From assembly GCA_050049355.1 (NCBI GenBank), contig JASFWK010000052.1, positions 1-13,162 of the forward strand: a stretch of 13,162 bases of DNA, in the 5' to 3' direction. The notes below the pieces were generated by a model that was given only the letters and a program-made list of their open reading frames with translations, did no database searches and was not told where the DNA came from. Positions 1 through 6,600 of this stretch are shown here, in pieces (position 1 is the first letter of the stretch; the number at the start of each line of letters is the position of its first letter). A program made the translations under genes and the position numbers. This stretch comes from JASFWK01 sp050049355. Lineage in GTDB: Bacteria; Chloroflexota; Anaerolineae; B4-G1; DUEL01.

Positions 1-739
1 CCCACGGCCGTGCCGGTCCCAGGACGACCTGGAGGGCTGCTTCTCCGGCCTCACTCTCCCAGCTCACCGCCTGCCCCGCTGCCGAGAGATTCCCCGTGTC
101 GAAGAAGGTTGCGGCGTTGGGGACCCTCGGCAGGTGGAGATAGGCCGAAAGCCCCGGCTCTGAAAGCGCCAACAGCCCTGTGTCTGCTCCTCGCTCTGCT
201 GCGTGTGCCGCCAGGGCCAGCGCCAGCATCGTCCGTCCGGTCCCGCCGGCTGGGCCGGACCAGAAGGCCACTGTTCTCCCACGGGTTCTGTCGTGCGCCG
301 GGTTGAGAGACTCACATTCCCTCGTGCCTTCCCGCTGAAAGCCCGGGGATGATTGGTGTGTGGGATCCGGTGGAGAGTCTGCTGCCGCTGCCTGGCCCAT
401 CACCACCGGATCGGTTGGGGCGCCCTCGCCGGGCGCTGGTCCAGCGCCCGGCGAGGATGTGATCTCCTCTTGTGCACTTTGTGCCTGCGCAGCCGCACTG
501 ACTACCAGGAGTTCATCCCCGGTGACGACTCCGGCGCCCAGCAACGTCTCCGCCTCGTGCACCACACGTCGCCCTGTTTGATGGATGAGTTGATACGACC
601 CACCGTCGTCAGCAGAGGGGAGTCCCAGAACTCGTATCAGCTTAGGTAGTAGGATCCGCAGCTGCACTTCGCCCGGCAGCTCAAGCATCAGTGTGCCGCG
701 CGGGCTTGAGGAATGCACAGTGACGACAAGTGAATCCAT
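1..739 (-). CDS. EsaB/YukD ubiquitin-like domain fused to a ParA/MinD-type ATPase (partial, runs off left edge)
   Basis: The reading frame from the ATG at 739 stays open for 246 codons to base 1, with no stop in the window. Residues about 4-80 resemble the YukD/EsaB ubiquitin-like fold of type VII secretion, ending in GVVTGDELLVV, which matches the G-[IV]-x-[NT]-GD-x-L-x-[IV] end of that family. Residues 83-150 are a Pro/Ala/Gly-rich linker. From 155 a beta strand (TVAFWSG) leads into PAGGTGRT (163-170), which sits where ParA/MinD/CpaE proteins carry KGGxGKT. The following text (LALALAAHAAERG, LSEPGLSAYLHLPR, ILGPARPW-like end) fits a CpaE/MinD-like ATPase. Both P-loop lysines are replaced (Ala164, Arg169), so ATP hydrolysis may be weak or lost. 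An in-frame TAG lies 12 nt before the ATG, fixing the start. The ribosome site is poor (GAGGG about 16 nt upstream). It probably assists assembly or positioning of the secretion machine; that role is inference. Confidence 0.82.
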   Translation of the reverse strand, partial: MDSLVVTVHSSSPRGTLMLELPGEVQLRILLPKLIRVLGLPSADDGGSYQLIHQTGRRVVHEAETLLGAGVVTGDELLVVSAAAQAQSAQEEITSSPGAGPAPGEGAPTDPVVMGQAAAADSPPDPTHQSSPGFQREGTRECESLNPAHDRTRGRTVAFWSGPAGGTGRTMLALALAAHAAERGADTGLLALSEPGLSAYLHLPRVPNAATFFDTGNLSAAGQAVSWESEAGEAALQVVLGPARPW

Positions 740-775
740 TGGACTAGTTATCTACCCTCAAACGCCGCCGGGAAG

Positions 776-791
776 GTCCGTGTCACCGGAC
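776..791. repeat. Small hairpin upstream of the YukD-ParA gene
   Basis: GTCCG (776-780) pairs with CGGAC (787-791) around a six-base loop. It lies 36 nt upstream of the YukD-ParA ATG, in the 158-bp gap after the lipoprotein gene. There is no T-run on either strand, so it is not a convincing terminator. No good promoter was found in this gap, which favours co-transcription with the lipoprotein and protease genes. Confidence 0.3.
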
Positions 792-897
792 GCGAATTGA
801 AGCTTTTCACAGGGATCGCCTTCCGGCAGCCTCCCTCTTCCGCGCCAGGACTTCCCCTCTGCTCCAGAATTCGCGGGGTTCGCAGCGAATGGCGATC

Positions 898-1284
898 TCA
901 AGGCTCAGACTCTTGTGCGGGAGTTACCGTAAGCCGCACGAACCCCCCTTGGCTGTCGCTGCTGACCTCCACAACTCCTATTAGGTGGTGGCCGACGACA
1001 ACTTCCTGACCGGCATAGACGCGGACTCGCTGCGACAGGCCATCATCCTCGACGACCCACAACATAGCTGTGACTCCTTCTGTGATAGTCCCCTCTTCAT
1101 CTTGATATTCCGATCTCATAAGGTTTCCGGCGGCTATCTTGAGGCCATTGAGGTTCAACTGGGTGCTTTCGCGAATCAAGTAGACATTCGTGTCCACGCT
1201 TTCTCCCTTCGGTGTTGCGGTTGCTGTGAATGCGGCACATGCGGTTAGGCATATGAGGCAGGCAGTGGCAAGGCACAGAACCAT
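898..1284 (-). CDS. Small predicted lipoprotein, possible partner or immunity protein of the WXG-calpain
   Basis: The protein is 128 aa. The N-terminus has a short hydrophobic segment ending in the lipobox L-T-A-C (Cys16), so it should be processed by signal peptidase II and anchored in the membrane. The mature part is hydrophilic, beta-strand-like (VTAMLWVVED, RVRVYAGQEVVVG, FVRLTVTP) and matches no family I recognise. The ATG at 1284 was chosen because it places the signal peptide at the very N-terminus and begins 34 nt after the protease stop. The same frame continues upstream to ATGs at 1395 and 1467, but those would overlap conserved calpain sequence and put 37-61 charged residues before the signal. 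The ribosome site is weak (GGCAGAG). Its place directly behind a toxin-like protease suggests an immunity or chaperone role, or an anchor for the protease. This is inferred from position only. Confidence 0.68.
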   Translation of the reverse strand: MVLCLATACLICLTACAAFTATATPKGESVDTNVYLIRESTQLNLNGLKIAAGNLMRSEYQDEEGTITEGVTAMLWVVEDDGLSQRVRVYAGQEVVVGHHLIGVVEVSSDSQGGFVRLTVTPAQESEP

Positions 1285-1294
1285 CCACTCTGCC

Positions 1295-1313
1295 GCAAAC
1301 GGACTCCGTTTGC
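1295..1313. repeat. Perfect 9-bp inverted repeat between calpain and lipoprotein genes
   Basis: GCAAACGGA (1295-1303) and TCCGTTTGC (1305-1313) are exact inverted copies around one base. In RNA this gives an 8-bp stem with a three-base loop. It fills most of the 34-nt gap between the protease stop codon and the lipoprotein ATG, ending 10 nt before the ATG on the minus strand. No T-run follows, so it is more likely an intercistronic mRNA structure tuning stability or lipoprotein translation, or a protein-binding palindrome, than a terminator. Confidence 0.6.
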
Positions 1314-1318
1314 CCGGA

Positions 1319-2461
1319 TCAACTGTCCAGAGGATTGACCGAAACACGCCGAAAAGCCTCTTGGAACTCTTCAAAAGACAATCTCGTCTCGCCATGTTGC
1401 CATCCCCAGGGATTCCTGAGCGTAACTGCTCCTGCCTCTCTATCCACCTGCGTGATGTAGTACTCATGATTGGCCGCTATCCTCCCGGTTGTATACATTG
1501 GGTTCACATCGGTCTTATCTGGGATGTCCCATCCCAGGATCTCTATGTCGGCCAGGCTGGACGCTGTTATCGCGTATCCCTCCTCGTCAAAGCGGGCCAA
1601 CGCGTCGAAATCCAGATCGGAAGTTGAAGACCACTCGCTCGGCGTTCCGGTGAGGTGTTCCAGGACCGTGTGTCCCCATCCTCCTTCGATGTCGTCGTAG
1701 CCTCCGTGGTGCTGCGCGTAGGCCTTCTCTATCAGCATTGGCCACAGCTCTTGCCGTCCCTCGGCGGCATCTCCAGATTGGGCGAATACGGGCCTGCCAT
1801 CTCTAAGGGGGAAATCGGGGGTTACGACGACCTCAACAGGCCTGAGTTCCGAGGAGAAGAGGCCCGCATCCTCGTAGAGTGTAACTGTGTATGTCCCGTC
1901 TCCGTTATCGTGTATCATCTCTCGAATCGCGTCGGGATTTCGATAGGAGATCCCTGCCATTGCGGCCATGAGATGGCAATCACGCAGTTGACCCTGGGCG
2001 ACATCCTCCCATTCGATATCTGTCCGGTCCCCTCGCCCCTGTATGAAAGGTTGCCCCACTACGCGGCCGTATTCGGCATCTCTTACCCCTCTCACTCTCC
2101 TGAAGTCCGGGTCGTCGGGGTCGCGACCCCTTCTGGAAGGGCCACCGCTGTCCCAATCGACCCAGGGCATCCCCGCGAGATTCCTGGCTGCGGTGTTGTC
2201 CTCTTGCTCAAACACGTCTGCCACGCGCACCAAAGTGCGCCCCAAGCCCCCCATCTTCTCCGCCACGTGAGCGCTTTCCGGCCGTACGCGGCCGAGCAAA
2301 TCCTCTGCCCGCGCCCGGCTGAGGCCATCCCAGGCTGAGGTATCCAACCCGCCGATGGCGCTCTGCAGCTCGTGCCCCGCCTCGGCCAGGCGGTCGCTTT
2401 CGGCGATGAGGCGCCGGCCGACCTCTCTGACTCTTTCTGTCTCGATGCGGATCTTTGGCAT
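1319..2461 (-). CDS. WXG100-domain/calpain-type (C2) cysteine protease, putative type VII effector
   Basis: The protein is 380 aa. Residues 1-92 form a WXG100-like helical hairpin with W44-D-G46 at the turn and F84-E-Q-E-D88 at the end of helix two. After a charged linker (100-130), residues about 135-375 look like a calpain catalytic domain: Gln156 and Cys162 in QGQLRDCHLMAAMAG (canonical Q-G-x-x-x-D-C), His332 in NHEYYI, and Asn350 in LRNPWG. All three catalytic residues and the oxyanion Gln are present, so it should be active. The residue after Cys is His rather than the usual Trp. No calcium-binding C2-like or EF-hand domains follow, as is usual for bacterial calpain-like modules. The start is supported by AAGGAG seven bases before the ATG. 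The N-terminal WXG domain presumably targets it to EccC as a fused secretion signal; the substrate is unknown. The downstream lipoprotein is probably in the same operon. Confidence 0.88.
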   Translation of the reverse strand: MPKIRIETERVREVGRRLIAESDRLAEAGHELQSAIGGLDTSAWDGLSRARAEDLLGRVRPESAHVAEKMGGLGRTLVRVADVFEQEDNTAARNLAGMPWVDWDSGGPSRRGRDPDDPDFRRVRGVRDAEYGRVVGQPFIQGRGDRTDIEWEDVAQGQLRDCHLMAAMAGISYRNPDAIREMIHDNGDGTYTVTLYEDAGLFSSELRPVEVVVTPDFPLRDGRPVFAQSGDAAEGRQELWPMLIEKAYAQHHGGYDDIEGGWGHTVLEHLTGTPSEWSSTSDLDFDALARFDEEGYAITASSLADIEILGWDIPDKTDVNPMYTTGRIAANHEYYITQVDREAGAVTLRNPWGWQHGETRLSFEEFQEAFRRVSVNPLDS

Positions 2462-2794
2462 AGCTTCTCTCCTTGACTGGTATAGTGTTTGGGTTGCTCG
2501 CCGTGTTCTCCACTACCACAAGGACACCGAGAGACGAAGATCATTGGACCGCTCGTCTGATCCATATTGACCAGCAGCTTGTGTACACCTGGGTATCTCT
2601 GGCGAGGATTGGCGCCCCTTGGAGTTGAGGCGCCAGTCTACTACTTGAGGAGACAGAGAAGATAGGGGAAAGGCCCTGAGCGTGTGGGCTCAGATGGAGG
2701 AGTGTGTGGATTGTACACGAAAGTGAATAGGCGGGCGCGTACATTGGCTGCGTTGTCTGCTGCGTTGGTCGCCCTCTTGAGAGTGTTCTTATGG

Positions 2795-2824
2795 AAGCGC
2801 AAGCGCTTAGTCGAAGCGTGCTTC
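2795..2824. promoter_or_regulatory. Cluster of AAGCG palindromes, possible operator
   Basis: AAGCGC (2795-2800) is followed by GCGCTT (2803-2808) in inverted orientation, and then by GAAGC (2813-2817) and GCTTC (2820-2824), again inverted with a two-base gap. The same AAGCG core thus occurs three times forward and twice reversed within 30 bp, about 50 bp upstream of the -35 of the WXG100 promoter. This fits a multi-site transcription-factor target, but no regulator is known and chance cannot be excluded. Confidence 0.3.
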
Positions 2825-2872
2825 TCTGGCGACGTTGTTAGGTCATTGTTACGAAAGCCCGCCCCGCGCAAC

Positions 2873-2900
2873 TTGCATCCTGCGGGGTAAGCAGTATAAT
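2873..2900 (+). promoter_or_regulatory. Predicted promoter of the WXG100 pair
   Basis: A perfect -10 TATAAT (2895-2900) lies 16 bp after a weak -35 TTGCAT (2873-2878). Transcription would start near 2907, giving a 40-nt leader before the ATG at 2946 with its GGAGG site at 2936-2940. Confidence 0.6.
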
Positions 2901-2926
2901 TATACTCACCTTTCCAATCTTGTCCA
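2899..2926 (-). promoter_or_regulatory. Predicted leftward promoter sharing the symmetric -10
   Basis: Read on the minus strand, TATAAT (2904-2899) follows TGGACA (2926-2921, five of six -35 consensus bases) by 16 bp. The -10 is the other half of the palindrome AGTATAATTATACT (2893-2906). It points toward the WXG-calpain operon, so one core could fire both ways. Confidence 0.5.
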
Positions 2927-2945
2927 GTTAGAAACGGAGGTAACC

Positions 2946-3221
2946 ATGGCGCAAATCATCGTCGCTCCGGAAAGGCTGGAGGGTGTCGCCAGCACGTTCG
3001 ACACCAAGAAGAGCGAGACGGAGAACCTCATCAACTCGCTCAAGAGCACCCTGGAGAGCCTGGACGCGGAATGGGACGGTGTGGCCCAGGCCAAGTTCTA
3101 CGAGCAGTGGAACGAGATGCTCCCCAAGATGTGCCAGTTTACGGACTTGTTGGGCGAGATCTCCTCTGAACTGCGCCACATCGCTCAAGTCTTCCGCGAG
3201 ACAGACGAGCAGGTAATCTAG
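2946..3221 (+). CDS. WXG100 (ESAT-6-like) secreted protein 1
   Basis: The 91-aa protein is of typical WXG100 length. It is two predicted amphipathic helices joined by a turn with W43-D-G45, the family signature. The start is set by GGAGG five bases before the ATG. WXG100 proteins form helical-hairpin dimers recognised by the C-terminal ATPase modules of EccC/EssC and exported through the type VII machine. The C-terminus AQVFRETDEQVI has F83-x-x-x-D87 where actinobacterial substrates carry Y-x-x-x-D/E, with Phe replacing Tyr. It is followed after 79 bp by a second WXG100 gene, suggesting the two products pair as a heterodimer. They are not close copies: shared features are mainly the WXG turn, the ELRxIAQxF stretch and the tail. 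It has no signal peptide or membrane segment. Confidence 0.93.
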   Translation: MAQIIVAPERLEGVASTFDTKKSETENLINSLKSTLESLDAEWDGVAQAKFYEQWNEMLPKMCQFTDLLGEISSELRHIAQVFRETDEQVI

Positions 3222-3300
3222 GGTGCTTTTCGGTCTTGTCGTCCCTCGCGCGGTTCGGCGCCAGGGATCACATCACACCATACAAAGGAGGAAAGACAAG

Positions 3301-3579
3301 ATGGCCGAGATCCGTGTATCCCCTGAGCAACTGAGAAGCGTCGCCACCCAGTTGGATACCCATCGAGAGGAGGTTGACGGCGTGCTGACCAATGCCATCA
3401 ACACTATCCATACTCTGGAGGGTGAATGGGTTGGTATGGCGCAGATAGACTACACGCAGATTTTCGACAACGAGGTGCCCGTGATGCGGACTCGGGTTGC
3501 TGAGATCCTTGAGAACCTGTCCCGTGAGCTGCGCCGCATCGCCCAGACCTTCGAGGAGGTGGATCAGCAGGTCGTCTAA
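3301..3579 (+). CDS. WXG100 (ESAT-6-like) secreted protein 2
   Basis: This 92-aa protein has the WXG signature W43-V-G45 at the hairpin turn and the tail AQTFEEVDQQVV with F84-x-x-x-D88. It starts at an ATG preceded by a very strong AAAGGAGG (3284-3291) nine bases upstream, stronger than that of the first copy. It probably shares the promoter of WXG100 protein 1 and forms its dimer partner, though homodimers are equally possible from sequence alone. Transcription ends at the intrinsic terminator starting 20 bp after the stop. The large EccC ATPase gene converges on it from the other side. Confidence 0.93.
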   Translation: MAEIRVSPEQLRSVATQLDTHREEVDGVLTNAINTIHTLEGEWVGMAQIDYTQIFDNEVPVMRTRVAEILENLSRELRRIAQTFEEVDQQVV

Positions 3580-3599
3580 GCCGAATTGAGGCGTGTGCG

Positions 3600-3631
3600 A
3601 AACGGCGGTGACCTCGCGTCACCGCCGTTTT
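3600..3631 (+). terminator. Intrinsic terminator of the WXG100 pair
   Basis: AAACGGCGGTGAC (3600-3612) pairs perfectly with GTCACCGCCGTTT (3618-3630) around a five-base loop, and the plus strand continues TTCTT. It lies 20 bp after the second WXG100 stop and just outside the TAA of eccC (3633-3635). The minus-strand read has only TTT after the stem, so it may work less well for eccC. Confidence 0.9.
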
Positions 3632-3632
3632 C

Positions 3633-6600
3633 TTATTCCTCCGCCCAGCTCGCTGGATTTGCCCCCGTGTTGGTCCAGCGCCGCCTCAGACGGGCCACCC
3701 AATCGGCGACCGAGGCGCTGTCTCCCGGCGTCGCCACCTGTATCATTGCCCCAAACCCGTTGCGCACCGCGTAGCCCCGCCCGGGAACCGTTTGCCTGAT
3801 CTCCGAGGCCTTCATCCGTAGACCCAGCGGGTTCTGGTCGCCAGCGTCCAGGATCCGCAAGATGAAGCCCGAGCGCCCGATTCTCAACTGCTTGATGAGA
3901 GGATCTCGAAACGCTATCCCTCCTATGTCGGGCAGCGGCCCGGTAACAACGATATGGACGTCCACATTCCGCCCGCGCTTGGCAAGCGCCAACAGCCCAT
4001 CCGCTATCTCACGCTCCCTCCCCACCGCGTTGAAGAACTCGTCGTAGTCGTCAAACATCACTACGATATGGGCCCACTCATCGACGCCCGCAGATCCCTG
4101 AGCCAGGGTCCCTTCACGGCGCCGAATCTCGGCCAGCAGCTGGGGCAGGACACCGCTTTCGTGAAACTCCTCCGACCCCCGGCAGCAGTCGAGTACGTGA
4201 GGTAGCTTCTTCAGAGGCTCGAGGCTGCCGCGCCTGCCAGACGTGAGCACGAATTGCACCTGCTGCGGCGAGTTGAACTCCGCCAGCGCCAATGCCCAGG
4301 TCAGAAGCAGGGTGGTCTTTCCCCCCTGAGGCGTGCTGGAGACGATGAAATGAGGACCATCGTCTACCAGGTCGACGAAGGCAGGCCGCAAGCGCGTGCC
4401 GTCCAGCCCTATCGGCACCGCGACCATCGGCGGGACCAAGCCAGCGGAGATGCGTGACAGGACGCTCTCCAGAGAGACCTTGATCGGAAGTGTCTCCACA
4501 GGCTCGGGCCGCGGGCCGTCCCAGGCCTTGTCCATTCTATCCACGATGCGCTGCAGTTCCGCGATCTGCGCGCTCTCGTCCTGCTCGTAGCCGGGAGAGG
4601 CGGTCTGGAACTCCAGCGGAGGACGTCCGTACCATCCTCGACCGGGCGGGAACTTCTGCCCCTGGCTCAACCTGATCCTTGTGCCTAGCACCATCCCGTA
4701 TTCGTCGGCCTCCGCAAGACGCAAGACGATCCGCCGTGTCACTACACTGCTTATGGCCATTGGAACGTCGCCGGCTCGGTCGCCCATCAGCGTCAGGTGA
4801 ATTCCATAAGGCCCCCCCTCGCGGATGAGACGTGTCAGCGGGAGCATCTGCTCGTGGAACAGGGTGCGGAATTCCAGGAAGCCGGCGACAATCACCAGGA
4901 TTGCCGGCGGAGCTTGCTCGGGCTTCAGTTCGCGCAGCCGTGTCAATCCATCCACCCCAGCTCGGTTACACAGACGCTTGCGCTTCTCCAGGGAATCGAG
5001 CAGGCGCCGCAGCAAGCGTCGCACGCGCTCATCGTCCGTCGGGGCGAGAAGTCCCCCCACGTGGGGTAGGCTCTTGAAGACGTGGAGTGCTTGTCCTCCG
5101 AAGTCGAGCAGGTAGAGCTGCAGTTGGTCTGGGGCATGGGTGCAAGCGAGGCTCATGACCAGGGTGCGCGCCCACATTTCCTTTCCCGATCCCGGCGCGC
5201 CCAAGACGATCAGCTGCCCGTCCTGCCGGCCAAGCTCAATCAGCAGGGGGCCCTGGCGCTGGTTCGCAGGATCGTCCAACAAACCCAGGAGCGCTCCCAG
5301 CCAGGGCCGCCTGGGTGGGTTGGGCGGGCGCACTTGCCCTTCCAACTCCTTTCCGGGTGAAGGATCAAAATGATCCCAGGCCCACGTCTCTCCATCCCAC
5401 CCGGCGTATCTCCCCTGACGCAGCAGGTCGGGTAGGGCGACGTGATCGGGCAGCGGATCGGGCCAGGGGCTGGGCAGCTTCTTGATTCTCATTTGCTTCG
5501 CCACGTCTGCCAACTTCTGCACCACCATTTTGAGATCCGTTGAGGGCTCGCCTCCGGCGTCGCGCCGTCCCTGGACTCGCTTGGAATCGAGGAGTACCTT
5601 ACGCTCTCCCAGGGGCGAGACTTCCGCGATAGTGATGTGATTCTCCTGGGTGTCTCCCTCCTTATCATCTGCGCTGCGGTAGGGGCCAGCCACGCGCGCG
5701 ACCTGGAAGAGCTCGAAGACGTCGTCGTTGCCCACCTGAAGATATCCACGCCCCGGCATGCGCGGTAGGTTAGCGGCCTCTGGGCGGTGGAGCATCTCCA
5801 TGCTCTCCTGGCGCGATTCGACCCGAAGGCAGATGCGGAACTTGGCGTTGGCCCAGATCTGTTGTTTGACCACACCGGCCGGGCTCTGGGTGGCCAGGAT
5901 GAGGTGGAGACCTAACGAGCGTCCCACTCGTGCAATGCCGATGAGCCCATCCAAGAAATCTGGATATTCGCTGACCAACTCGGCGAACTCGTCAATGATC
6001 ACCACCAGGCGTGGAAGTGGCTCTTCGACTCTGCCCTGCCAACGGAGTTGCTGATAGAGGCCGATATCGTTGACGCCGACGGCGTTGAACAGGCGCTTGC
6101 GCCGATCCATCTCCGCCCTCAGGGCCATCAGGGCGCGCTCGGTCAGGTTGCCGCTCAGATCGCTGACCAGACCCTGCGTGTGGGGCAAATCGACCAGGTC
6201 GGAGAAGGCCCCACCGCCCTTGAAGTCGACCAGGACAAATCCCACATCGTGAGGATGGTGCGTCAGCGCCAGGGCGACCACCAGCGTCTGGAGCAGTTCG
6301 CTCTTACCAGACCCGGTCGTGCCGGCGACCAGTCCATGGGGGCCGTGACCGGTGTGGTCCAAATCCAACACCAGCGGCTGATTGCCGCGCTGTTCACCGA
6401 TCGTAACCTTGAGGTACTGATCGGGTGAGCGACGCTGCCAGTTTCGAGCGACGTTGCATGTGGCTATGTCCTCAATGCCCATCAGATCCAACAGGCGCAC
6501 GCTGGAGGGGAGGGCGGTGTCGCTTCGAAGTGTGTGCACCTGGATAGGGGCGAGGCTGCGTGCCAGTTGTTCGCAGAAAGCCGCATCGGCGTACTCGGGC

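Larger units (their letters stand above)
2462..2945. other. Divergent intergenic region between the calpain operon and the WXG100 pair
   Basis: This 484-bp stretch has no convincing gene. Short open frames in it have no ribosome site and no recognisable protein. It contains the protease ribosome site (2467-2472), a 7-bp inverted repeat TGGCGCC/GGCGCCA (2610-2616, 2629-2635), a small CTGAGC/GCTCAG hairpin near 2690, a cluster of AAGCG palindromes (2795-2824), and a symmetric promoter core at 2893-2906. If the leftward promoter is used, the protease mRNA would carry a leader of about 430 nt. Confidence 0.55.

Noticed and set aside
10..649. Several short open frames of 70-100 codons on both strands at the left end
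   Set aside because: They lie in other frames over the continuous YukD-ParA coding frame (739 to 1), which has a recognisable protein; their own translations are Arg/Pro/Ser-rich and match nothing.
1285..1467. Longer lipoprotein start at 1467 or 1395
   Set aside because: It would overlap the conserved calpain C-terminus and bury the signal peptide behind 37-61 residues.
1655..2338. A 227-codon plus-strand frame
   Set aside because: It is antisense to the calpain gene, whose catalytic motifs prove the minus strand is coding.
2581..2718. GTGTACAC (2581-2588) and TGTACA (2712-2717) as operator half sites
   Set aside because: Short palindromes 125 bp apart with no further copies; chance is a sufficient explanation.
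2541..2871. Small frames of 67-76 codons on both strands in the intergenic region
   Set aside because: No ribosome site, no recognisable domain, and mutually overlapping on opposite strands.
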